A DNA stretch of 64,000 nt from Roseovarius mucosus (GTDB lineage: Bacteria; Pseudomonadota; Alphaproteobacteria; Rhodobacterales; Rhodobacteraceae): positions 116,136-180,135 of the forward strand of contig NZ_CP020475.1 in assembly GCF_002080415.1 (NCBI RefSeq), in the 5' to 3' direction. The notes below the pieces were generated by a model, which saw nothing but the letters and a program-made list of their open reading frames with translations, was not told where the DNA came from and did no database searches. Shown piece after piece: positions 35,684 through 44,202 of this stretch (position 1 is the first letter of the stretch; each line of letters opens with the position of its first letter). Both the position numbers and the translations under genes were made by a program.

Positions 35684-36627
35684 TCCTTGTCGCGTTTCCC
35701 GAGATGAGGCCGCTTGCCGAAGACCTGGCACCCGCGCTTGGGGCGGACCTGCTCGCTCTCGACTGGCACCACTTCCCAGATGGCGAAAGCCTGATTTCGC
35801 TGCCCGGCGATCTGGACGGGGCCGATGTGGCATTTCTGGCGACTTTGCGCGATCCCGACCGGCTTGCCCTGCCCTTGCGCTTCGCCGCGGCGACGGCGCG
35901 CGAGATGGGCGCGCGTCGCGTCGGATTGATCGCGCCTTATCTTGGCTACATGCGGCAGGACCGCCGCTTCGAGCGCGGGCAGGCGGTCAGCGCGCCGCTC
36001 TTTGCGCAATTCCTGGGGGAAAGCTTCGATTGGCTGGCGAGTGTCGATCCGCATCTGCACCGCATCGCGCGGCTGCAGGATGTCTTCCCGATGCCTGCCA
36101 TACGCGCCGTATCCGCCCCGCTGCTTGCGACCTGGATCAGCACGAACCTGCCAGACGCCGTTCTTCTGGGCCCTGACAGCGAAAGCCAGCAATGGGTCGC
36201 CGAGGTGGCCCGGCTGGCCGGACGGCCCTATGAGGTCTTGCGCAAGGTGAGATCCGGTGACCGCAGTGTCGATGTCAGTGTGCCCGAAAGCGCGGCGCTG
36301 CACGAAGGTACGCCAGTGATCCTCGACGACATCGCATCTTCCGGCGTCACGATGGCACGCGCCGTCGAAAGATTGCTTGCGGCTGGAACCGCCGCGCCTG
36401 TCTGCCTGGCTATCCATGCGGTCTTTGCGCACGGCGCTCAGGACGCCATTCTGTCGGCTGGTGCGGCAAGAATCATCACCACCGACACCATACCCCATCC
36501 AACGAATGCGATCGGAATTGCCGGTCTATTGGCCGAAGCGATCCTTTCGGTCGTGACAGCCCTTGACCTTCCAGTTGCTGGAACAATTAGGCTGGACCCG
36601 AATCCCGCCGAGAGGACAACCGAATGA
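35680..36627 (+). CDS. prs: Ribose-phosphate pyrophosphokinase family protein
   Basis: A 315-residue PRPP synthase-like protein. The N-terminal half has [17 protein letters not shown] and a flexible-loop-type [19 protein letters not shown]; the C-terminal half has the PRPP-binding [16 protein letters not shown] and a TTDTIPH segment. It forms PRPP from ribose 5-phosphate and ATP, or acts in reverse or on related sugar phosphates when paired with a phosphorylase. The last codons contain the copper promoter of the following ATPase. It overlaps that gene by 4 nt. Confidence 0.9.
   Translation: MILVAFPEMRPLAEDLAPALGADLLALDWHHFPDGESLISLPGDLDGADVAFLATLRDPDRLALPLRFAAATAREMGARRVGLIAPYLGYMRQDRRFERGQAVSAPLFAQFLGESFDWLASVDPHLHRIARLQDVFPMPAIRAVSAPLLATWISTNLPDAVLLGPDSESQQWVAEVARLAGRPYEVLRKVRSGDRSVDVSVPESAALHEGTPVILDDIASSGVTMARAVERLLAAGTAAPVCLAIHAVFAHGAQDAILSAGAARIITTDTIPHPTNAIGIAGLLAEAILSVVTALDLPVAGTIRLDPNPAERTTE
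36563..36593 (+). promoter_or_regulatory. CueR-type promoter of copper ATPase 2, inside prs
   Basis: TTGACC (36563-36568), the 19-bp spacer TTCCAGTTGCTGGAACAAT, and TAGGCT (36588-36593). It lies within the last 65 bp of the prs coding sequence and 30 bp before the ATPase ATG, so copper can induce the pump without the upstream operon. Confidence 0.85.
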
Positions 36628-38978
36628 ACGACCAAGTAAGCCATGCTGCACATGAAACCGAATCCAACATTTACGTCTGCCCGATGCACCCTGAGGTACG
36701 GCAGAACGGTCCGGGCGATTGCCCGAAATGCGGGATGCATCTTGTGCCCGAGGCGGAGCTCGACAACCATGCCGGGCATGATCACCACGGTCATGACCAT
36801 CACGCTGGTGCCGCCCCGGCGGACGGCAGATATGATACCGTCCCGGAGGGCTATGACGGCGCTGTCTACACCTGTCCGATGCACCCGCAGGTTCGCCAGG
36901 TCGAGCACGGCTCCTGCCCGATCTGCGGAATGGGGTTGGAGCTTGAGTCCGGGGTCCCGATGGACGACGGCCCGAACCCCGAACTGGTGGATTTCACCCG
37001 GCGTTTCTGGGTTGGCACGGTACTGACCATTCCGCTTCTGATCCTCACCATGGGTCCCTATCTCGGCTTTCCGGGAGTGCGCGAGATTTTCGGCGAGCGC
37101 GCAACCCTCTGGATCGAGTTGGTTTTCGGGACCCCGGTGGTTCTTTGGTGCGGCTGGCCGTTTCTGGTTCGGGGCTGGAATTCGTTCCGGACGATGAATC
37201 TCAACATGTTCTCCCTCATCGGTATGGGGGTAATCGCGGCCTGGCTCTTCAGCGTCGTCGCCGTTCTGGCACCCGGCATATTCCCGGACGGATTTCGCGA
37301 CGCCGAAGGTCATGTCGGCGTCTATTTCGAGGCGGCGGCGGTGATCGTGACGCTCGTGCTGCTTGGCCAGGTGATGGAATTGCGCGCCCGTGAAGGCACC
37401 GGCAAGGCGATCCGCGCGCTTCTCGACATGGCGGCCAAGACCGCGAGGGTCATCCGAGACGACGGGTCCGAAGAGGAGATACCGCTGGAGGACGTACAGG
37501 TCGGGGACCGGCTGCGCGTGCGTCCCGGTGACAAGGTGCCGGTCGATGGCGTTGTGCTGGACGGCCGGTCCTCGGTCGATGAAAGCATGATCTCAGGTGA
37601 ACCTGTGCCGGTGGAGAAGACCGAGGGCGACCCGCTGACCGGCGCGACGATCAATGGCACCGGTTCTCTGGTGATGGAGGCGACGCGTGTCGGGTCCGAC
37701 ACGATGCTCGCGCAGATCGTCGAGATGGTGTCGAACGCGCAACGCTCGCGCGCACCGATCCAGAAGTATGCCGACAAGGTGGCGGGATATTTCGTTCCGG
37801 CCGTGATCGGTATCGCGGTCCTGTCCTTCATCGCGTGGGCGGTCTGGGGGCCATCCCCGGCGCTGTCCTACGCATTGATCTCGGCTGTCGCCGTGTTGAT
37901 CATCGCCTGTCCCTGTGCGCTCGGCCTCGCCACGCCGATGTCGATCATGACGGCAACGGGGCGGGGGGCCCAGGCCGGGGTGCTGATCAAGAACGCCGAG
38001 GCGCTGGAGCGGTTCGAGAAGGTCGATACCCTGATCGTCGACAAGACCGGCACGTTGACGATGGGCAAGCCGCAGCTTGTCGCCGTCCTGCCGCAACCCG
38101 GTCACGACGAGGCCGAGGTCCTGCGTCTCGCCGCATCGCTGGAGCGCGGATCGGAACACCCCCTCGCTGAGGCCATCGTGCGCGGCGCGGAAGAACGCGA
38201 TGTGAAGATGGCGGACGCGGACGACTTCGAGGCGGTCACAGGAAAGGGCGTGAAGGGCGTCGTGGGCGGCAAGGTGGTCGCATTGGGCAACCTGGCGATG
38301 ATCCGGGACCTTGGCCTTGAGGCCGGCGACCTGACCGCCAAGGCAAATGCCCGTCGCGACGAGGGCGAGACGGTGATGTTCGTGGTGCTGGATGGCGAGA
38401 TCGCGGGTCTCGTCGCTGTCGCCGATCCGGTGAAGGAGACCACGCCCGCCGCCATCAAGGACCTGCATGCACTGGGGTTCCGCGTCATCATGGCCACCGG
38501 TGACAACGAGCGCACGGCCAAGGCGATCGGCGCACGTCTCGGCATTGACGAGATCCGGGCCGACGTGCTGCCCGAGGACAAGGCGCGGATCATCAAGGAA
38601 TTGCAGCAGCAGGGCCGCAAGGTGGCGATGGCCGGCGATGGCGTCAACGACGCGCCGGCCCTGGCCCAGGCCGATGTCGGCATCGCCATGGGCACCGGGG
38701 CCGATGTGGCCATCGAAAGCGCGGGCATCACGCTGGTCAAGGGCAACCTCGACGGTATCGTGCGCGCACGGCGGCTCGCACGGGCCACCATGCGTAATAT
38801 CCGGCAGAACCTGTTCTTCGCACTGATCTACAACGCCTCTGGCGTGCCTGTCGCGGCGGGGGTGCTGTTTCCGTTCTTCGGCATCCTCATCAGCCCGATG
38901 TTTGCCGCCTTCGCCATGAGCGCCTCGTCGATATCGGTGGTGCTCAATTCGCTGCGCCTTCGCGGCGCAAAGATCTAG
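36624..38978 (+). CDS. Cu/Ag-exporting P-type ATPase with two YHS-like metal domains
   Basis: A 784-residue P1B ATPase. Instead of HMA domains it begins with two short heavy-metal-binding modules (YVCPMHPEV with CPKCGM, and YTCPMHPQV with CPICGM), joined by a His-rich linker (HDHHGHDHH). The membrane motif is [11 protein letters not shown], the phosphorylation site DKTGT, the hinge [10 protein letters not shown]. This is the CopB/SilP-like layout, so copper or silver export is likely. The CueR-type promoter within prs supports copper induction. Its start overlaps prs as ATGA; it heads a set with DUF2933, a methyltransferase and a ferric-reductase-like protein. Confidence 0.94.
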   Translation: MNDQVSHAAHETESNIYVCPMHPEVRQNGPGDCPKCGMHLVPEAELDNHAGHDHHGHDHHAGAAPADGRYDTVPEGYDGAVYTCPMHPQVRQVEHGSCPICGMGLELESGVPMDDGPNPELVDFTRRFWVGTVLTIPLLILTMGPYLGFPGVREIFGERATLWIELVFGTPVVLWCGWPFLVRGWNSFRTMNLNMFSLIGMGVIAAWLFSVVAVLAPGIFPDGFRDAEGHVGVYFEAAAVIVTLVLLGQVMELRAREGTGKAIRALLDMAAKTARVIRDDGSEEEIPLEDVQVGDRLRVRPGDKVPVDGVVLDGRSSVDESMISGEPVPVEKTEGDPLTGATINGTGSLVMEATRVGSDTMLAQIVEMVSNAQRSRAPIQKYADKVAGYFVPAVIGIAVLSFIAWAVWGPSPALSYALISAVAVLIIACPCALGLATPMSIMTATGRGAQAGVLIKNAEALERFEKVDTLIVDKTGTLTMGKPQLVAVLPQPGHDEAEVLRLAASLERGSEHPLAEAIVRGAEERDVKMADADDFEAVTGKGVKGVVGGKVVALGNLAMIRDLGLEAGDLTAKANARRDEGETVMFVVLDGEIAGLVAVADPVKETTPAAIKDLHALGFRVIMATGDNERTAKAIGARLGIDEIRADVLPEDKARIIKELQQQGRKVAMAGDGVNDAPALAQADVGIAMGTGADVAIESAGITLVKGNLDGIVRARRLARATMRNIRQNLFFALIYNASGVPVAAGVLFPFFGILISPMFAAFAMSASSISVVLNSLRLRGAKI

Positions 38979-38993
38979 AAAGGAAGCCACAAC

Positions 38994-39263
38994 GTGACCC
39001 ATCAACCTGATCCATCACATGTTAATCAAAGTCAATCGGAGCATGCCCCCCGCCCGCCCTCATTCTGGCGATCACGCGCCGGCATCTATCTGATCGTTGC
39101 GCTGGCAGTTGGCGTCCTTCTCCTGGGTTACGACCACCGGGTGCACATCCTGAGCAGCGGATTGCTGATCTGGCTGCCATTGCTGCTTTGCGTCGGAATG
39201 CACTTCTTCATGCACGGCGGTCATGGAGGCCACGACGGGCACGGAAAGGGAGACGACCAGTAA
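38994..39263 (+). CDS. DUF2933 small membrane protein
   Basis: An 89-residue protein starting with GTG (AGAAAGGAAG upstream). It has two helices (IYLIVALAVGVLLL and LLIWLPLLLCVGMHFF) and a C-terminal HGGHGGHDGHGKG tail, the DUF2933 pattern. The His tail probably binds metal. It follows copper ATPase 2 by 15 bp and overlaps the next start as TAATG. Confidence 0.88.
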   Translation: MTHQPDPSHVNQSQSEHAPRPPSFWRSRAGIYLIVALAVGVLLLGYDHRVHILSSGLLIWLPLLLCVGMHFFMHGGHGGHDGHGKGDDQ

Positions 39264-39916
39264 TGACCGATGCAGGTGCTTCCTATGGACTCTGGCTGCT
39301 GGTATTTATCAATTCGGGGGTGTTCATCATTTTCGCCTTCAGTTTCTTCAAGCCGCAGACAAAACGCGACTGGCGCAGTTTTGGAGCGTTCAGCGCTTTT
39401 GTCGTAGCTCTCTTCACCGAGATGTACGGGTTCCCGTTGACCATCTTCTTTCTTTCCGGCTGGCTGCAATCGACCTGGCCGGAGGTAGACTGGTTTGCCC
39501 ACGACAGCGGACATCTCCCCGAAATGATGTTCGGCTGGCAATCGAACCCGCATTTCGGGCCGTTCCACCTCCTGAGCTTCGTCTTTATCGGCGGCGGCTT
39601 CTGGCTCATATCCGTGGCATGGCACCATCTGTGGAATGCGCAGCGTCAGGGGTTGCTTGCGACGACAGGCCCCTATGCCCGCATTCGCCATCCTCAATAT
39701 GTGGGGTTCGTTCTGATCATGCTTGGTTTTCTCGTGCAATGGCCGACCCTCCTGACGCTGGCCATGTTTCCGGTACTGGTCTGGATGTACGCACGGCTGG
39801 CCCGCGGCGAGGAGAAGGACAGCCGAGAACGGTTCGGCGCTGGCTGGGACAGGTATGCCAGCCGGGTTCCCGCTTTCATACCAAACGTTAACACTCTGCA
39901 GAATGTTGAACGCTGA
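39263..39916 (+). CDS. Isoprenylcysteine methyltransferase-like membrane protein
   Basis: A 217-residue integral membrane protein with about five helices. The C-terminal motif GPYARIRHPQYVGF followed by ARGEEKDSRERFG is the SAM-binding region of ICMT/PEMT-type methyltransferases. The substrate is unknown; lipid or small thiol methylation is possible. The start at 39263 overlaps the DUF2933 stop. Such genes commonly follow DUF2933 in copper clusters, but no role in tolerance is known to me. Confidence 0.88.
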   Translation: MTDAGASYGLWLLVFINSGVFIIFAFSFFKPQTKRDWRSFGAFSAFVVALFTEMYGFPLTIFFLSGWLQSTWPEVDWFAHDSGHLPEMMFGWQSNPHFGPFHLLSFVFIGGGFWLISVAWHHLWNAQRQGLLATTGPYARIRHPQYVGFVLIMLGFLVQWPTLLTLAMFPVLVWMYARLARGEEKDSRERFGAGWDRYASRVPAFIPNVNTLQNVER

Positions 39917-39998
39917 TTGGAAGCGAAAGCCGATCTGATGTGTTATTTGCGTGCCTAAAACATCTTTGGAAGACTGCAAACATACGGTATCTGAAACC

Positions 39999-40706
39999 AT
40001 GATGAAAAAACCCGCCCTTCTGCGGCACGTACTAATCATAGGAAGGTCCGTGCTGACGGGATACCTGCTGCTTGCTTCGCGTGCCGAGTGGTCGGAGATG
40101 CACCGCTACAACCGAGCGCTGGGGGATCTTTCACTGCTGCTCATCGTTGCTGCAATGGCGATTGGGCCGCTCGCACGCTTGTCGTCTGCGCCCTTTTTAC
40201 GGAAGCTCATGCCGTACCGACGCGAGCTCGGTATTTATGCGGTTCTGGCGGCGACGGTGCATACCATCATCATACTGATCGGCTGGGTCGAGCTTGATTT
40301 TGCACGGCTGTTCGGTTTTGAGTTTCACCCCCAGCTGCAACGCTACGTGATGCTTCAGCACGGGTTTGCGCTGGCCAATGTGGTTGGGATCGCGGCACTG
40401 CTCTACGGCTTTGTGCTTGCCGGTACGTCGAATAATTTCAGCCAAAGGGTACTTGGCACGTCCGTGTGGAAATACATCCAGCAGGGCGCTTATGTTCTGT
40501 GGTGGCTGGCAGTGCTGCACACGGCCTATTTCTTGTTCTTTCATTTTCTTGATTTTCACCGCCAAATGCCTGAGCCGAACTGGGCGCGATGGCCGTTCGT
40601 TGCCCTTGTGGCGTCAGTTATCGCTCTGCAAGGGGCCGCCGTTGTAGTCACATGGCGTTCGCAAACTTCCCGGCGGATCTACGGCGCACCCTCGCAACGG
40701 GAGTAG
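39999..40706 (+). CDS. Ferric-reductase-like transmembrane protein
   Basis: A membrane protein of about 235 residues with six helices. The pattern (GDLSLLLIVAAMAIGPLARL, RRELGIYAVLAATVHTII, YVLWWLAVLHTAYFLFFH) matches the heme-binding ferric-reductase-like transmembrane domain, with paired His in the helices (VHTI, LHTAY). It could pass electrons across the membrane to a periplasmic partner such as an oxidase or reductase. No MsrP-like partner gene is seen. The start is uncertain: a GTG at 39951 would lengthen it by 16 residues, and neither start has a good ribosome site. Confidence 0.78.
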   Translation: MMKKPALLRHVLIIGRSVLTGYLLLASRAEWSEMHRYNRALGDLSLLLIVAAMAIGPLARLSSAPFLRKLMPYRRELGIYAVLAATVHTIIILIGWVELDFARLFGFEFHPQLQRYVMLQHGFALANVVGIAALLYGFVLAGTSNNFSQRVLGTSVWKYIQQGAYVLWWLAVLHTAYFLFFHFLDFHRQMPEPNWARWPFVALVASVIALQGAAVVVTWRSQTSRRIYGAPSQRE

Positions 40707-40814
40707 TCGCGATTTCATCAGACGCCCAGGGTCGGGACTTCTGGCGGCCTGAAACCTATCGGGTGGGCATGCGCAGAGGCGTAACGACCTAAAAAGCAAC
40801 CAAGGCAGATCGAA

Positions 40815-42158
40815 ATGCAGAAACACAATAAAAACCACGATGGGAACGACGGCTACCGTGAAGGCTCGATCAGCCTTGGCGGAGCTGTTGCCATGGGCAC
40901 GGGCGTGATGATCGGTGCGGGCATCTTTGCCCTGACCGGACAAATCGCCCAGCTGGCTGGACCACTATTTCCACTCGCGTTCATCGCTGGTGCCATCGTG
41001 ACCAGCTTCAGCGCTTACAGCTACATCAAGATGTCGAACGCCTGGCCCTCGGCAGGGGGCATCGCGATGATCCTTCAGAAATGCTATGGATCGGGGGCGG
41101 TCGCGGCGGGAGCGGCGCTTTTGATGGCGCTCAGCATGGTGATCGCGGAAAGCCTCGTCGCACGGACATTCGCCACTTATGTCTTGCGGCCTTTCGACAT
41201 CACGGGCGGGCCACTTGTGCCCGTTCTGGCGGTTGCCGTGATCGTGTTCGCATTCTTGGTCAACATCGCAGGAAACCGCTCCGTCGGGCTATTCTCTCTA
41301 ATCATGGCGGCGATCAAGATCGGGGGCATCGCGCTGTTCGGTATCGCAGCACTCTGGTCAAGCGGGTTTCAGTTCGCAGCCGCGTCAGAAACGGCCGAGA
41401 CCTTTGGAGTGACAGGCTTCATCGCGTCTGTTGCGCTGGCGATCCTTGCCTTCAAGGGCTTTACCACGATCACCAACAGCGGCGGCGAAATCACCGATCC
41501 CCACCGCAATGTGGGCCGCACTATCATGCTGTCCATCGCGATCTGCGTGGTGGTCTACCTGCTTGTGGCCTTTGGCGTGGGCGCGAGCCTGACAATCGAC
41601 GAAATCATCGCCGCGCGCGACTATTCGCTGGCCCAGGCGGCTGAGCCCGCACTCGGGCAGGTCGGCTTTTACTTGACGGTCGTGTTGGCGGCCGTGGCCA
41701 CGGCATCCGGCGTGCTGGCCAGCGTTTTCGCAGTGTCGCGGATGCTGACCATGCTGACGGAGATGAAAATGATCCCGCACAGCCATTTTGGCATGTCCGG
41801 GGCTGTCCAGCGGCATATGCTGGTCTATACAGTCGTTATCGCCTCGACGCTGGCCGTGCTCTTTGATTTGGGACGGATCGCATCCCTTGGTGCCTTCTTT
41901 TACCTCGTCATGGACATGATCATACATTGGGGCGTGTTCCGCTATCGTCGAACCGAAGTTGGCGCCTCCAGTATCGTGCTTTTGTCTGCGCTTTCTCTCG
42001 ATGCAATTGTATTGGCAGCTTTCACCGTAATGAAGCTTCAAAGTGATCCAATGATCGTTCTGTATGCGGCTGTCGGAATGATCGCTGTCTTCGCTTTCGA
42101 GCGCGTTTACTTGTCGCGATGGTTGGCACCTCAGGCCGCGCATTCCCACGGTGAATAG
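40815..42158 (+). CDS. APC-family amino-acid permease
   Basis: A 447-residue permease with about twelve helices. It begins with the family motif ISLGGAVAMGTGVMIGAGIF and has the usual NSGGEITDPHRNVGRTI after helix 6. Substrate unknown. It is separated by 108 bp from the copper-ATPase group and may be its own unit. It converges on the unknown membrane gene at 42170, 11 bp away. Confidence 0.9.
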   Translation: MQKHNKNHDGNDGYREGSISLGGAVAMGTGVMIGAGIFALTGQIAQLAGPLFPLAFIAGAIVTSFSAYSYIKMSNAWPSAGGIAMILQKCYGSGAVAAGAALLMALSMVIAESLVARTFATYVLRPFDITGGPLVPVLAVAVIVFAFLVNIAGNRSVGLFSLIMAAIKIGGIALFGIAALWSSGFQFAAASETAETFGVTGFIASVALAILAFKGFTTITNSGGEITDPHRNVGRTIMLSIAICVVVYLLVAFGVGASLTIDEIIAARDYSLAQAAEPALGQVGFYLTVVLAAVATASGVLASVFAVSRMLTMLTEMKMIPHSHFGMSGAVQRHMLVYTVVIASTLAVLFDLGRIASLGAFFYLVMDMIIHWGVFRYRRTEVGASSIVLLSALSLDAIVLAAFTVMKLQSDPMIVLYAAVGMIAVFAFERVYLSRWLAPQAAHSHGE

Positions 42159-42169
42159 CCAGCCATCAT

Positions 42170-42811
42170 CTAGCCCTGAAGGTATGCGATGCCTTGTGCA
42201 CCGATTGCGATCAATCCGACCGACAGGGCAAACGCAAACAAGGCGAGCAGCATCAAGCCCGCTTTTATTGGCAAGCGACGAACAGTCGGTCCAAGAAATT
42301 CCGACTGCCCGAAAGCTGAAACATATAGCGGCAGCGCGCTGATCATTGTCGCATAAAGATAAACTCCGGAGATGTTCTCAAAAAACGCCGAACGCGCAAG
42401 GGTTGGGGCAACGACCGACAACGCGGTTGCACGACTGCCCCCGAATGACTCGAACCAGTCGGCAGACAAAACGTAGATCAATGCGTGGAGGCTTGGAAAG
42501 AGAATGGCTCTGAGCAAGATATCCACCAGCACGAAAAACGCCGTATCTCGGCGGGCGACCTTTGGTTTCTGTATCACCGCGAAAAGAAAAAAACTGACAT
42601 AGTTTACGGCAAAAACTACGGGCAGACCGTTGGTCGTAACTTGCCTCAGAAAGCGGGCCAGCGATGGCCCGCCGGCGGCAAGAGCCGCTGCAAAGCCCGG
42701 CGAAAGCAAGATATAAAGGCAGAGGACCGGCAGTAACGCTGCGAGGCTGAATGCCAAGACAATGCTCACAAACTGAATACCGGGCATGTCGACGGAGAAA
42801 AACCTCTGCAT
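42170..42811 (-). CDS. Unrecognised polytopic membrane protein
   Basis: A membrane protein of about 213 residues with five or six helices (VSIVLAFSLAALLPVLCLYILL near the N-terminus, AGLMLLALFAFALSVGLIAIG near the C-terminus). I do not recognise a family. The start at 42811 gives a natural N-terminal helix; a TTG at 42874 with GGAG upstream is an alternative, adding 21 residues. It converges on the permease gene. Confidence 0.6.
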   Translation of the reverse strand: MQRFFSVDMPGIQFVSIVLAFSLAALLPVLCLYILLSPGFAAALAAGGPSLARFLRQVTTNGLPVVFAVNYVSFFLFAVIQKPKVARRDTAFFVLVDILLRAILFPSLHALIYVLSADWFESFGGSRATALSVVAPTLARSAFFENISGVYLYATMISALPLYVSAFGQSEFLGPTVRRLPIKAGLMLLALFAFALSVGLIAIGAQGIAYLQG

Positions 42812-43484
42812 GTAAGAACGTTGGCACATATACGGCTTGAGATCGAGGATGTTGAACCTGCGTTTGGGAACCAAGCATTCGCTCCAGGTCTTTGGGACGA
42901 ATGAAATTTAAGTTTCGAAATCTCCTGAACCGCGTTCCATGTCTCAACTGCAGGCCGAGCGACATAACAAATGGTAGGTTACTGCCGGACCTAGTTGCGG
43001 AAATGTTGATAGCATTGGAAAGTAGCTTTTCTGCATGTCTTACGCTGGCGGTGATTTTCAGAACGGAATATTCCTATCCGAGTGGGCGGACTCCTTTCAG
43101 GGTCTATTGCAATCTGCGCGGAGATCGCGGCCATCGTGCCGCTTCCATGCAAAAGCCCATCATGGCTGCCGACCCAGATGCAAAAGTTTCGTGCGATCTG
43201 ACTGCACCTATCGTCGGCGTCGACAGCACTCTGGATGAAACTGCATTGGCCGCAGCGATCAGCGGCGCGGGCTATGGCGCCGAGAAACTGGCTGAAGTTC
43301 GGTAGCACAAGACGCGTCAGCAACGCTCCGGCGAGCGGGAGCGAGGTATTGGCTGTTCATATGTTTCTGATATGCAACATTTTCTGGCTGCAGTGGCCGT
43401 ATCCCGCCTGTTTCACAAAAAAGCGACAAACCTTCCCGCGCAGGACGGATTGACAGAATTGCTTCGGTATCCGATGTCTTGGAC
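42812..43484 (+). other. Region between membrane protein and copper cluster 2, with a CopZ relic
   Basis: Apart from the decayed copZ at 43093-43305, no gene is supported in this stretch of about 670 bp. Short open frames exist in all phases but carry no domain. The region looks like an eroded junction between two modules. Confidence 0.5.
43093..43305 (+). pseudogene. Decayed CopZ-like gene
   Basis: The frame reads PFRVYCNLRGDRGHRAAS, then AADPDAKVSCDLT and AAISGAGYGAEKL. The second half matches intact CopZ (IDPTATVSCDLS...AIKNAGYD) well. In the first half the CxxC site is destroyed: GHC has become GHR and the bases before it are shifted. No start codon or ribosome site lies ahead. It appears to be a dead copZ at the edge of copper cluster 2. 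Confidence 0.65.
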
Positions 43485-43907
43485 ATGAGCTTTCGAGTTG
43501 TCATATCAAGCTGGATCAAGGCGTTTACGTGCATTGCGTTTGCGTTGGCCTTGGTGTTTTCACCACCTTCTGCCGCTCACGCGGCGTCCGGCATGCATGA
43601 CGGACATCAAGCCAAGTCTGTTAGTATCGTTGGTGCTGCCGAGACCCATGACACTGGAAGCGATGCGCATCACGCGCATACGAAGCTTAAGGTCACAAGC
43701 GACATCGACATCGCAGCGTCCGACAAGGATGGCAAAGAGAAGCAATCCCAAGAGTGTTGCAACGGTATCTGTATTTCTGTCGTCTTCATCGAAGACACCA
43801 AGATCAGAGCAGAGCCGGTTGGTACAAGTGAATATGTCATTCTGGACGGTCAAACGTATTCGGTAGAAACAGCAGGGTTTCTGCGGCCCCCTCGATTCCT
43901 GATCTGA
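43485..43907 (+). CDS. Exported protein of copper cluster 2, unknown function
   Basis: A 140-residue protein with an N-terminal signal peptide ending near AHAAS. His-containing segments follow (MHDGHQAK, DAHHAHTK), and later ECCNGICISV, a CCxxxC motif. Together these suggest a periplasmic metal-binding protein, perhaps for copper. I do not recognise a named family. The ATG at 43485 starts the signal peptide; no strong ribosome site is visible. It is the first gene of the cluster leading to TolC and the oxidase. Confidence 0.7.
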   Translation: MSFRVVISSWIKAFTCIAFALALVFSPPSAAHAASGMHDGHQAKSVSIVGAAETHDTGSDAHHAHTKLKVTSDIDIAASDKDGKEKQSQECCNGICISVVFIEDTKIRAEPVGTSEYVILDGQTYSVETAGFLRPPRFLI

Positions 43908-43980
43908 ACCGGCACCCAAGTCGGGTGTGAGCCTTGCGCAAATTCTGCGTGAGACAATGTTCATCAATCAGGTCACGTTC

Positions 43981-44202
43981 ATGAAAATTCATCTACTTAT
44001 GGGGGCTTCGGCCCTCGGGCTTGGCGCATGCGCCTATGAGCCCACCCCGTTGCCGTCCGTCGCGACCCAACAGGCCGTCATCAACACGGCAGTTTCATCG
44101 CCGATCAGCTATCAGGACCCGTTGGCGGGCTACACCTATCGCGGCCCTACAGGTCCCCGCGACTGGCGTTCCGTCAATCAAGAACAGACGGAGGGCAACT
44201 GA
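43981..44202 (+). CDS. Small lipoprotein
   Basis: A 73-residue protein with a lipoprotein signal (MKIHLLMGASALGLGAC; lipobox LGAC). The mature part is short and Pro/Tyr/Arg-containing (YQDPLAGYTYRGPTGPRDW). It ends in a one-base overlap with the TolC-like gene (TGATG), so the two are coupled. It may help assemble the outer-membrane channel or bind metal; no family is recognised. Confidence 0.75.
   Translation: MKIHLLMGASALGLGACAYEPTPLPSVATQQAVINTAVSSPISYQDPLAGYTYRGPTGPRDWRSVNQEQTEGN

Noticed and set aside
37593..39005. 470-codon minus frame opposite copper ATPase 2
   Set aside because: His/Arg-rich translation with no domain; it is a high-GC shadow.
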